A stretch of DNA of 64,000 nucleotides from Isoetes taiwanensis (lineage: Eukaryota > Streptophyta > Lycopodiopsida > Isoetales > Isoetaceae): positions 14,484,913 to 14,548,912 of the forward strand of contig JAJEKV010000024.1 of the NCBI GenBank assembly GCA_021234155.1, read 5' to 3'. The position numbers were made by a program, and so were the translations under genes. This document shows, in pieces, positions 25,986 to 36,685 of this stretch. The stretch's first letter is position 1, and every line of letters begins with the position of its first letter. Below the pieces are notes generated by a model, which was not told the origin of the DNA, made no database searches, and saw nothing but the letters and a program-made list of their open reading frames with translations.

Positions 25986-27951
25986 AGCCATAACTAAAGA
26001 ACCTAACTCTGTGATTTAGATTAAATCTTATTCTTTACGTCTTCTATGGTATGTATGTGATGATGATCTATGTGGAATCATTGTATTGGGAAGGGGGGTA
26101 GAGGCCTTAAAAGCCTAGTAGTTTGATGCTCGTCCTAGCTAGCCCTCTTTAATGCACTATTAAATTCGGCATGTGTACAAGAGCTAGACCTGGTTGTGGG
26201 TGGAGGGGCCAGACTGGCTTACAAGGAGGTTCATGTCCTGACTCATGATCATGTCCATCTGGTAGTAAAGCCTATCGGGGACTATAGTGCACTAGACCTA
26301 ATGCTCTGCCACTGCGTGCGAGCTTTGCATGGGTTCGACACTCTTGGGGTGGTGTACACCTTCCATGGAGTTCAGTCGAGTATGGGCAGTGGCCCTCTAA
26401 TCACCTTGAGTCAGCATGCCAACCTCTGGTGGGAGTAATCCCTACCTTCCCCATCGGAATTGGGGAGATGCAACCCAGGAGTAGCCCCTCTGGCTACGCA
26501 TCCAGCGGGCTACAGTCAGGTCCCAAGACTTTTCAACCTACTCTGCAAAGTGTGCACAGGAGGGGCGGATGGAGTGGACTACCCTAAGCCATGTTCTTAT
26601 GCCAGCCAAATCCATTTGCCATGAATTCTGTCTGCAATGACCTCTGGAGGCCCAAGCCGTCAGTCATCCCCCCTTGAGTCTGAGCCTTGGGTAGGATCTC
26701 CATATGTGATGTACTGATTTTTGTCCATCCTTCGTGATGGTCATGTGATATTGATGTATGTATACTTACACGTATGTTACGCTTCCGTAGCTAGGTAGGT
26801 CTTGAGGGAGACAGGGTGAAATGACCCCTTCATTCTTCCCACTGGAACTCGTCAAGGTTGCAGTGATACGTGGAGGGCCTTATATCAGCATGGAGCTGGT
26901 ATGGGGGATGAACTCTTGCTTGTACACAGTGTGTGCACCGTATATGAGTAGGGGACGTCACATATATGAGTAGGGATGTCCCCTACTCATATACGGTGCA
27001 CACACTGTGTACAAGCAGGAGTTCATCCCCCATACCAGCTCCATGCTGATATAAGGCCCTCCACGTATCACTGCAACCTTGACGAGTTCCAGTGGGAAGA
27101 ATGAAGGGGTCATTTCACCCTGTCTCCCTCAAGGCCTACCTAGCTGTGGAAGCGTAACATACGTGTAAGTATACATACATCAATATCACATGACCATCAC
27201 GAAGGATGGACAAAAATCAGTACATCACATATGGAGATCCTACCCAAGGCTCAGACTCAAGGGGGGATGACTGACGGCTTGGGCCTCCAGAGGTCATTGC
27301 AGACAGAATTCATGGCAAATGGATTTGGCTGGCATAAGAACATGGCTTAGGGTAGTCCACTCCATCCGCCCCTCCTGTGCACACTTTGCAGAGTAGGTTG
27401 AAAAGTCTTGGGACCTGACTGTAGCCCGCCGGATGCGTAGCCAGAGGGGCTACTCCTGGGTTGCATCTCCCCAGTTCCGATGGGGCAGGTAGGGATTACT
27501 CCCACCAGAGGTTGGCATGCTGACTCAAGGTGATTAGAGGGCCACTGCCCATACTCGACTGAACTCCATGGAAGGTGTACACCACCCCAAGAGTGTCGAA
27601 CCCATGCAAAGCTCGCACGCAGTGGCAGAGCATTAGGTCTAGTGCACTATAGTCCCCGATAGGCTTTACTACCAGATGGACATGATCATGAGTCAGGACA
27701 TGAACCTCCTTGTAAGCCAGTCTGGCCCCTCCACCCACAACCAGGTCTAGCTCTTGTACACAGGCCGAATTTAATAGTGCATTAAAGAGGGCTAGCTAGG
27801 ACGAGCATCAAACTACTAGGCTTTTAAGGCCTCTACCCCCCTTCCCAATACAATGATTCCACATAGATCATCATCACATACATACCATAGAAGAACTAAA
27901 GAATAAGATTTAAACTAAATCACAGATGGCTTGATATCTAGAGGTCTAGAT
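25986..27951. repeat. Near-perfect ~2-kb palindrome 1
   Basis: Left arm about 25,986-26,956 and right arm about 26,978-27,951 are reverse complements with few differences, around a short spacer (CACATATATGAGTAGGGAT). The arms end in CCATCTAGACCTCTAGATATC, itself nearly palindromic. The left arm has a 17-bp insertion (AACTAAAGAACCTAACT) absent from the right arm. A matching 80-codon frame occurs in both arms (26,196-26,438 plus; 27,496-27,738 minus), which follows from the palindrome. Confidence 0.9.
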
Positions 27952-28579
27952 GGCAAGGTTATTTCAGGGATATTTGCAATCCTCATCGGTGGCCTGTATG
28001 TATACCAGATATTTACTTTATCCTGAAGCTTTAAGTTCTAAATTATGTACATACTGAATTATATTGCTTTTTCACAAGCTCCCTAGGACAAGCTGTTCCA
28101 CGCATTGCAACCTTTTCAAAGGCAAGGGCAGCTGCTTATCAGCTTATGCAGTTGATTAACCATAAACTTCTTATACATGGGAACAAGCAGATGGGTGAGG
28201 TACTAACTGTAGTACAAGGAAACATCGACTTCTGCAATGTTTGCTTTAGTTACCCTTCAAGGCCAGGTGTAGCCATATTCAAAGATCTATGCTTCAAAAT
28301 CCCAGCAGGGAAAACTGTGGCATTCATTGGAGAAAGTGGTTCTGGAAAGAGCACTGTTATTTCGCTTATTGAGAGATTCTACAATCCTACTTCAGGTACA
28401 AAGTAAAGTCATTTATGTTTGTATCTATGTTGTACATATCTGATACATTGATCATCCACAAAGGGGAGATCCTGCTTGATAGCCACGACATTAAGACCTT
28501 AAAATTAGATTGGCTGAGACAACAAATGGGTTTGGTCAATCAGGAGCCAGTTTTATTTGCAACAACCATTGAGGAAAAC
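27952..28579 (+). pseudogene. Captured ABCB gene fragment (sense), part 1
   Basis: Collinear with 43,568-44,192 of the resident ABCB gene, including two introns, so it was copied as genomic DNA and not from mRNA. It includes the end of the exon with [11 protein letters not shown], the Walker A exon ([13 protein letters not shown]) and the Q-loop exon ([15 protein letters not shown]). It is interrupted at 28,580 by the methyltransferase element and resumes at 37,098. Confidence 0.92.
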
Positions 28580-29085
28580 ACACACTTATTTAAGAAGTGC
28601 GTTTGAAAGATTCCTTTGAAAATTTTTGAAAGTTCAAAAAAGAGACAAAAAAGGGAGCAGGAAAGATTGTTGAACACTTGGCGGTCAATAAATCCCATAA
28701 AAAGTAGCACTTTTATAGAAATGTGTTGAAAAAAAAAAAAAAAAAAAAAAAAGAGAGACTGTTTTGAAGAGGTTAAAGCAAATATTGAAGAACCCACAAA
28801 TTAATTGTTGTTAAAAAGGGAGCATAAGCAGTGTGTACTTTTGTACAAGAAATCTTAAAATGCCTTTAAAGTACAATTTACAAAAAGTAAAAAATAAAGT
28901 ATGTGGAAAAGAAGTGGTAGTTGCTGTAATTAGACATTGCTGGAGACAAAATAAGAGAATCCATTTTAACTTTCTTAGTGGATTTCCAAAACATTACAAA
29001 GGGCATTAAATGCAAATATCACAGAAAATAAATTACAGAACCTCGTACAAATCTATACTGACATTTTGAAATTGAAACCTGTCGG

Positions 29086-29097
29086 TATAAATTTATA
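29086..29097. promoter_or_regulatory. TATAAATTTATA palindrome overlapping the methyltransferase stop
   Basis: GGTATAAATTTATACG on the plus strand. On the minus strand the last codons read GTC GTA TAA, so the palindrome supplies the terminator codon. Confidence 0.8.
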
Positions 29098-29816
29098 CGA
29101 CGGGAGGTTCCTCCCAGTCTACAGGGCTCCCATCTCCCTTTTGCTCTGTTTCTTGTGATGCCGCAAAGCCTGAGACACCTGCTTCTGATTCTAATGGCAC
29201 TGGAACTGGCTCCTTGGGGGGCTCTAACTCCACTGGTTCGAGGTCTACAAACTCCACCTCCTCGTCTTTTCTTCCTGTAATAGGAGGTTGGATTTCAGTG
29301 TAGGTGCCTTTGGCATCCCCAACACCATTTTTCGCTCCTAATTCCTCATTTTCATCTGGAAAGGACTCACAGGAGTTTATTCGAGTCCTAATGAAGCTGA
29401 TTTTGTCTGGGTCAATGTTAACTGACACCACGTTACGCCCCTGCTTAAGAGCGCATATAGCTGTGGTACCACTTCCTGAAAAAGCATCCAAAACCCAGTC
29501 CCCAGGGCGTGAAAACCATTGTATCAGATTGTTGATTAGCCTTTGGGGTTTCTGGTAGTGGGACACCACAGCACCTTGCCTCTGCGGGTCTCTCAGCTTC
29601 TGTAAGACGGCGGGGAATGCATTACACGGTGGGGTCTTCTCACCTTGAGTGTTAAAGTGCACCATGGTCTTCTTGGTGTCAACGCTGTAGTAGCCTATGT
29701 GAAAATGTTCGAAGCAGCTGACTAACCGTGGACCACCACCATGACCTTAACGTTTGTCTTCAGCCTAGAGCAGAAAAAACATGGTAAGTGGACAGTACAC
29801 GGTAAAAAGACTGTTG

Positions 29817-29886
29817 TATAAATTTATACCGCAGGCCTCCTGCTGTATAAATTTATAAAGCGGGGTTCCTGCTTTATAAATTTATA
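29817..29886. repeat. Run of three TATAAATTTATA palindromes
   Basis: Perfect 12-mers at 29,817, 29,846 and 29,875, exactly 29 bp apart, with a degenerate fourth (TGTAAATTTGTG) near 29,902. The spacers have their own inverted ends (GCAGG...CCTGC; AAAGC...GCTTT). They lie in a methyltransferase intron. Confidence 0.9.
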
Positions 29887-30993
29887 CAGCAAGGACTGGA
29901 GTGTAAATTTGTGCAGCAAAATCTTTTTAAAATACAAAAAGCAAGCGACATCGAGGCTTACCAGATGCAATTTTCAAAGCCAGCGTTGCAGACCAATGAA
30001 ACGGGTTTTAACACATACATCGTTTGAAGGTCGGAGTGAAAGATTATGACTCTCCAATTTGTAGACAACGTGATGTCCTTTAGACCATCCAAAAAAGCCT
30101 TTACTTGCACATGAGTAAAGGCTTCATCATCAAATACACTGTCCTTGATCTTAAAACCATAGGGAATGTCTGCTATACACAATGTGAAGTTCTGCTTATC
30201 CAACAGTGTCCCTAGTTTGGTGCAGTCACCATGTACAACTTTGTAGAAGCAGTCCTGGCCAAATGTTGTAAATCTTTCGTAGCCACCCTCAGAACTGCTT
30301 TCAGCTACCTGCTTGCCCTGTTCGATGGCTTTTAATCTTTGCCTTTCCTCTTTTGCCCTTCGAACCATATTCAAGAAGCCTGCTGGCAGACCTTTCTTCT
30401 TGTTCTGTAAGAAAGGAGTAAGGCAGAAGCACAAAAGCACAAAATCACAAAGCAGTTCTTCTCACAAACTCACCCAGCCACTAAAGTTGACAGCATGTTC
30501 TCGTATTATACTGTCTGTTGTACATGTCGGGTAAAGAAGTTTGCACTCCTCCCAGTCTTCTAAATTCAGTTGCTTTATTAACTGCGACTGGCATGTGACA
30601 ATGTCCTTCTGACTGCAACCAAGGAGAGAGTTAGATATGGTTTGAGTACAATGCATAGTAAAGTCTACTTACGTTTTAGCTTCCTTAGCCATTTCGTGGA
30701 GAGTAAATTCTTTGGCAACAACTTTTTCAAGAAGCCGCACAAATATTTCCTTGCTCTTCAGACCGTGTAATTGTGTCCATGGTACTATGCTCATGTTTTT
30801 CTGTTTGGACTCAGAAACTTTTTTTGGTTTTGTGCCACCGATGCTGGATTGCTCTTTAAGTTCACCATTTTCAAACATGCAGAAGATTCTTTCTTGCAGA
30901 TCCCACACCTGTTTAAAATTGAGGACCGTTAACTCAGCAGCTTAATGGCTAAGGCAGTTGTGAAACAAATAAATCTAGGCAGGCGAGGCCACG

Positions 30994-31145
30994 GTATAAA
31001 TTTATCTCATTCATGCCCTCCATATAAATTTATACCGTAGTAGGCCGAGGTTCTAAACGTCAGCGTTATAAAATGGTATAAATTTATACCGAGTCCTGGT
31101 CCGGTATAAATTTATACAGTGGCACTGCTCGGTATAAACTCATAC
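30994..31145. repeat. Run of TATAAATTTATA palindromes in an intron
   Basis: Perfect cores at 31,023, 31,077 and 31,105, with near matches at 30,994 (one mismatch) and 31,133 (TATAAACTCATA). They fill the intron between the ParB exon and the next exon. Confidence 0.9.
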
Positions 31146-32213
31146 CGATGCAGGACGCGTTAGAATAATGCACATATTCTGGTAAACACTGTAAGAAACT
31201 TAAACACAAAGGAGGAAATACTTACTTGGCCATCTCTGAACGCAAGTTGAAAGTAGTTGTCATACTGCTTTACCGCCATCATAGGCTTCTTATCAGAGTC
31301 GTAACTTAGACAGCATTCTGTCACACAAGCCTCCCGAAGTTCTTGGAGCTTGTTCTTTTGCTTCTTAAAGTCATCTCCATGCAACTGCTTGAACTCAATG
31401 TATTCTCTGTGCATGAAGCGAATTTTGTCTATGAGGCTCATCTTCAACCTGAAGTCATTGTCCAGGTTGTGACTTACAGCTACAACTTTGGCCTCCTCAT
31501 CTGTCAACCCGACATATATATGGGCTTCCACACTCTTCCAAACCTCATTCCTGCTCTCTTCTTTAGACAATTCTTTTCTGGCTTTATAACTATGTGTTCC
31601 TCCAAGAACGTAGTAGGTATAGTCCTCAAAATCGGCCTTCCTGTAATCCTTAAGCTCTTGGACCTGTTCTCTGTTAACCATAACAACCAGAGGAGACATA
31701 TGGGCATGTGGATTTCTTCTCATTCTTTGCTTTAGTATGCCCACATGTGCTGCATACAACTTCCAAACTTGAAGCACCCTGACCCCATCTTCATTCTTCG
31801 GCGGTCGCTTGATAGTGCTTAAGATAAAGAGATTGTTTGTTTCAGAAGCTTTGATTCATTCACACGTTTCAATATTGCACTTGATTTGTCTGAGGGTTTC
31901 ATGACAATATCGGCCCCTGGCGCCTTCTGTAGTGCTTCTGTTGATTCTCCAATAGTCAATGCTTTGGTCTTCCTTGATTTTTTCGTAGGAGGCTCTGTGG
32001 TGGTGACCAAAGCGTGCCGTTTTCCTTTTCCTTTGACCACAACTTCCTCCTCCTCTTCCTCTCCTTCTATCTCCTCTTGGTCTTTTTCTACCTCTTCATT
32101 TGTACGTGGGTACCAGAACCCCTTCACAAGAGCTTTCTCAGGACAAAGAATAACGGAGGATAAAATATCTACTATATCCTGCAGTCAAGCAATCTCAGTT
32201 AGCGTTCATTGTG

Positions 32214-32225
32214 TATAAATTTATA
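32214..32225. repeat. Single TATAAATTTATA palindrome in an intron
   Basis: Lies in the 89-bp intron between exons ending at 32,268 and starting at 32,178. Its presence in even a short intron fits the pattern of confinement to non-coding parts of the gene. Confidence 0.9.
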
Positions 32226-32832
32226 CGAGAAACCAATGAACAAAAGAAAAGAGGTCATAGTACTCACGTAACCAAGTTTGTTGTTCTCAGAAATGTACTC
32301 ATACACATCTTTTGGCTTGCACATGCTTATTCTAAACATTGTGCTGTTCAAGATGTACTCAACATCCCCTTCGTCATTAATGCAAGTCATAATAATTTCA
32401 TCGTCGTTGTGTGAAGCCACCAGACTTGTCATTTCTCCAGCCGGGTAATAATCCTCTGCCTTAAACTTACCCCTGCCTGTCTTGTTGCAAAGGTAAAGGT
32501 ACGAATCAGTGGGGTAGCGTTCCCTAGCGCCCCTGTGTGTGTACCATGTCACATCTCTGAGTTCGTAGGACTGTGGCTTTGGAGGTGGTGGCTGATTTTT
32601 GAGTTTAAGTGTTATCTTTTGGCTGAAAACGCACGAAAATCAGGCTTAAACATCGTCAGAAAAGGCAATAACACTACTTTCTTTTGTACTTTTGTACTAA
32701 ATATGTCGTCTTTGAGAAGCTATTTTAGGTTTTATAACACAGCTTTTTCCCGTGCTCTAACTCTAAAAACACTGTAAATTTACAAAAACTGTGTAATTTC
32801 CTACCATTTTTTAAGGATTTGAGCCTTTTCGG

Positions 32833-33031
32833 TATAAATTTATACCGAAAGAGGTCTCCACGGTATAAATTTATACCGCAGAGTAACCCGCAGTTTAAAT
32901 TTAAACCGTGGAGCACTCTTTCGGTATAAATTTATACAAGTTCGTCCTCCTCCTCGGTATAAATTTATACCGAGAAGAACTCAGACGGTATAAAATTATA
33001 CCGATGGGGTTCAGCCACTGTATAAATTTAT
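32833..33031. repeat. Array of TATAAATTTATA palindromes in the first intron
   Basis: Perfect cores at 32,833, 32,863, 32,924, 32,958 and 33,020, with variants TTTAAATTTAAA (about 32,894) and TATAAAATTATA (about 32,989). Several extend to GGTATAAATTTATACC or longer, for example with flanking TTC/GAA and CTC/GAG. Confidence 0.9.
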
Positions 33032-33117
33032 ACAGAAAGACCACGACCTAGAGAAAGTTTAAACTTCTAAAAGAAACCTAAACTTGAAATGGTACGGGTT
33101 AGAAACTTACGTGGCCA

Positions 33118-33558
33118 TGTCCGTATGAAGATCCTTATAGCTGCTGGAAGTCGCAAAAAAGGGCAGGTATAAAAGGCGGATCGCGAGCGCCTTCGAGCCA
33201 AGCTGCGTATACAGATAATGAGCTCGCCTCCGCCTCCCTTAAGTAGTACTGCCAATTTCTATTTCGTATATTTTCTGTCTATAAGTTTTTACATATAGCG
33301 ATCTAAAGTTTTCGTATGTTATTATACCCTCCTTGTTTGCTTTCACTGTGCGACTGTATAAATTTATACGCTTTCTGTATAAAATTATACCACTCTTGTC
33401 TCTTGTGCTTCTGCTCGGTATAAATTTATACGCTCCTTGTTTGCTTCCACTTTGCCACTGTATAAATTTATACGCTTTCGGTATAAATTTATACCACTCT
33501 TTGTCTCAAGTGCTTCTCCTCGGTATAAATTTATACCGTCTATGCCAGCGAGCTCACT
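33118..33558. promoter_or_regulatory. Divergent promoter region with palindrome array
   Basis: 441 bp between the two start codons. It has a TATA box for the plus strand (GGTATAAAAGGCGG, about 33,171) and palindrome cores at 33,357, 33,419, 33,460, 33,482 and 33,523, plus a variant TATAAAATTATA at about 33,379. The last palindrome is 25 bp before the transposase-like ATG, so these sites are placed to act on both genes. Confidence 0.7.
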
Positions 33559-36500
33559 ATGGCTGGAGAGAAGAGAGCGTCCGAGCCACCACGTCCCGCT
33601 CGCCGGCTACCTCCACCCATGGTTTTCACACCAGCGGTTGCTGCTAGCCAGGAAACTTCTGACTCTGACACTCAAAGCCCCAGCCCTCCTGTTCGTGCAC
33701 GTCGGCTATCACCACCAATGCAGTTCACGCCACCACCTCCTGCTCCTGTGCTTCGTTTGCCACCACCCATGCATGTCACTCCTCCAGAACACAGACAACA
33801 AGGCAACCGTCCTCCACCCAATCGTTTTACTCCAGCCGATCCCAGACTCCCTCCTCCCGTTCATTTTAGTCCGTCTCCCTTTATTCAGCCTAGACAGCCC
33901 ACAAGGTCGCAAATGACTCCATCACCATCCATTGCACTGCAGGTTGCCACTCCGAGTGAAAGCAGTCAGCACCATGCTACTTCTGTGTTTTATGGGACTT
34001 CTGGAGCTACTCAACTACGTCATCCGCCTCGACTTCTTTTTCCAAGGGAAAGGCAAACTTCTTCCACACAGGATCAACACACGCCTAATCTCACTGCATC
34101 GACAAGTACAACGTCCGTTCCTACAATGTCGGATGAAGAAACACCTCATGTTGATATCTCAGACGAGGACCTACCAAAGCCACAAGACTCTATGTTCGAA
34201 TTCAAAGCTCCTGCAAGTAAGAATCTTAAGCGAAACTTACACAAGAAAGCATGTACATCCCAAAGAAGAAAGAAACTTATGGACGAGGCTCACTTGAGGA
34301 CAACACATACAAAGCACTGTTGTTCTCAACGTTGTTTGCTTAAGATTGGACTAAAGGATTTGAGGTTGATTCGTGATAGTTACAGTTCAATGACTCTGTC
34401 CAAAGGGGCTACTTGGCCTTCAATATTAATTAGGCCAGATTGTGGTGAGAAGTTTACTTACACAGCGGGTGGCCACACCGTCTGTCAAACAGCCTTCAAA
34501 TTGATTCATGCCTTAGGCAGCAGACGACTTGACCGCCTGAAGAAAAGGCTTGACAAGAATCCAGGCATTAATGACTACTGCCACTCAGGAGGTATATCCA
34601 GAGTTCATGCCCTTCAATGTGTTTCCTGGATGGAAGGTTTTTTTAAGGAGTCTTGCGAGAAACTCCCTAACAGCCCTATGTACCACTTGAGTGACAACTT
34701 CACGAAACGTGAAGTCTACGATAATTATAAGGACATGTGTGTTGAGGCTGGAGAATGCCATGCCTGCTACTCTTACTTTACTGTGCTCTGGAAAAAAGAG
34801 TTTTCTCGCGTGTCCATTCCTAGAAAGCATCGGATGTCTGTTTGTGCTACATGCTCTGAACTAAAAGCTCAGAGACAAAATGCAAGGACACTTCACACTA
34901 AAAGTAAGCTTCCAAAACGTGTTCTTGCCTAATTCTACTTAAAAGTAGGTTCTTTCCTAAACACGTTTTCATTTTAGATGCATTGAAAGAGAAATTGAAC
35001 AAGCACAGAGAACAACAATCTTTGGAAAGGAGAAAATTGACAAAACATAGGAAGAAAGCACTGGAACAACCACTCAACTACATATCGGTTGTTATTGACG
35101 GAATGGACCAGAAGAAGACCACCCTACCACATTTTGTCAATGTGCCTAAGGATGCTACTGAAGAAGATTTCATACACCTGCATGTTGTTGGTGCTATGGT
35201 ATTTAATGGAAAACTATCTTGCAAGGCATTTTTGAACTATCCAAACGTTCATGCTAATCCAAATCTCACTATCACAATATTGAATAAGCTTCTTTCCAAT
35301 CTAGAACATATACCACCGGTTCTAGACAACACGACAAGAGAAAATAAGAATCAGGCGTTGTTTGCTTACTGTGCTATGCTAGTTGAGAAACAAATCTTCA
35401 AGAAGGTGAAGATTGGTTTCCCGCTTGTTGGTCATACACACGATCAAATTGATCAGATGTTCAGTAGGTTCTCTAAACGTCTTGCTCGAAAGAAAGCTCT
35501 CAGCCTACCAGCAATGATTGAGGTTATCCAAGATTCCTACAATCCTCGTCCAGACATCGAGTTATTAGAAGAAACTTATGATTTCAAGGAATGGATTTTT
35601 CGGAGAGATCAACTGGGTCACTGTGCTATTGAGCACATTACAGTTCAGCATCAGATCAAAATTTCACTTGTAGATGGCAAGGCCATCTTACAAGGAAAGA
35701 AATATGCCACATCCTTGCAGTGGCAGCCAGCACCAGGTATCCAATTCATTCGCAACATCCCCAACACTAGTTCCATGCTCTCTGCAGAGCAAATGCCTCT
35801 AAAAAACTTGAAAGAAATCACAAAGAGTAAAAAGGAGGGAAGAGCATTTGACTCAAACAAATCATTGGATTATATTGAGACAAGTATTCAGTCGTGCTCT
35901 AACCATTTTGGGGAGGCAGATGCTTTATGGTGGCCTCAGTTTTTTTCTCGGCAACGTGACATGTTGCAAGCTTCATTGCAAGGTCGAAGAACAGTTACAT
36001 TCAACTGGCCATCTAGGCAACCTATCCCTGTGCAAGTTGAGAATCAAGAGGAACATGTACACATATTGGCTAGCTCAGATGAAGAGGATAGAGTCATGTA
36101 CACTGGCCCCAGACGCACGACACAACAAGTTGCTTGAGTATCTGGTTCAGTCTCAGAGATTCAGAAAGGAATGCTCATAGCTGTCCCAGTTGTAATGATG
36201 AGTCTGGGAAGCCGTTTTGGCTAGCTAAAGTACTGGAGGTAACAAGAGAGGATGGAATTCCCACACAATTAAAAGTGCACTGGATGAGAACGAATGATGC
36301 CAATGCTTTCAGTGGGAGTTATACTTTGGAGATGGTAAAAACAGGAGTGGGAAAGAGAGCAAAGTCCAAAGCAAGCACTGCTGTCATAGATATAGCTGAA
36401 GTAAAGGTTCTTGCATATGACTTTGTTCTGGCCGCTGCTAATAAGTTACGTATGGTCACTCAAACTTTAATAAGGTCGGCATGTGGATTAGACAAACAAC

Positions 36501-36685
36501 CTAGAAAGGTGGCAAAAAAAGATGATGATGAAGACACACTTGTAGACAGTGAGGAAGAAGATCGTTCGAGTACATCCAGTTTTGAGAGTGAAGCTGAGAA
36601 TGAAGGCTCAAGTGATCAGGGATTAAATGAGTCAGAGGATGAGATGCATCCTGATCTTGCTGCAAAATGTAAGTTTATCCGATGA
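33559..36685 (+). pseudogene. Transposase-like gene (D...DN...GHTHDQID family), interrupted
   Basis: ATG at 33,559; exon 1 to 34,903, a 74-bp intron (GTAAGC...TTTTAG), exon 2 from 34,978. Residues 1-150 are Pro/Ser-rich and disordered. A Cys-rich segment near residue 252 (HCCSQRCLLKIG) is followed by GGHTVCQTAF. Candidate catalytic motifs are VVIDGMDQKK (Asp about 489), LDNTTRENKN (Asp about 565) and VGHTHDQIDQMFSRF (about 603-612), which suggests an RNase H-fold nuclease. From memory this resembles Pfam DUF7869-type, transposon-associated proteins. A TGA at 36,135-36,137 ends the frame after about 834 residues. Downstream the same frame continues (SEIQKGMLIAVPV), then shifts near 36,195 into GKPFWLAKVLEV and an acidic Ser/Glu tail ending at 36,685. 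So there is one nonsense change and one frameshift. No palindromes lie in its coding exons. Confidence 0.72.

Larger units (their letters stand above)
29093..33117 (-). pseudogene. ParB-like / beta-class DNA methyltransferase gene, multi-exon, frameshifted
   Basis: Inferred coding exons (minus strand): 33,110-33,117; 32,268-32,622; 31,226-32,178; 30,673-30,908; 30,474-30,612; 29,962-30,404; 29,093-29,764. All have GT-AG introns and the phases fit. About 930 residues: an N-terminal region of unknown fold (YELRDVTWYTHRGARERY); an acidic/basic linker; a ParB-like segment near residue 313 (YYVLGGTHSYKARKEL, then VGLTDEEAKVVAVSHN); and a methyltransferase with motif IV ADIPYGF (about residue 644), motif X SHYQKPQRLI and the SAM-binding motif I LDAFSGSGTT (about 29,470). 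Motif IV before X and I is the beta-class order. Family knowledge: such enzymes make N6-methyladenine or N4-methylcytosine in DNA; the type cannot be told here. Two apparent single-base frame changes (about 31,850-31,858 and about 29,740) suggest this copy is dead. The stop codon lies in a TATAAATTTATA palindrome. Confidence 0.8.

Noticed and set aside
26196-27738. Matching 80-codon frames on opposite strands (MGGGARLAYKEV...)
   Set aside because: They are the two arms of a near-perfect palindrome; identity is forced by the DNA symmetry and the frame has no recognisable domain.
29817-33534. Regularly spaced palindromes that superficially look like a CRISPR array
   Set aside because: This is plant DNA with no cas genes; spacers are short, non-unique in style and partly palindromic, and the repeats are spread across introns and a promoter.
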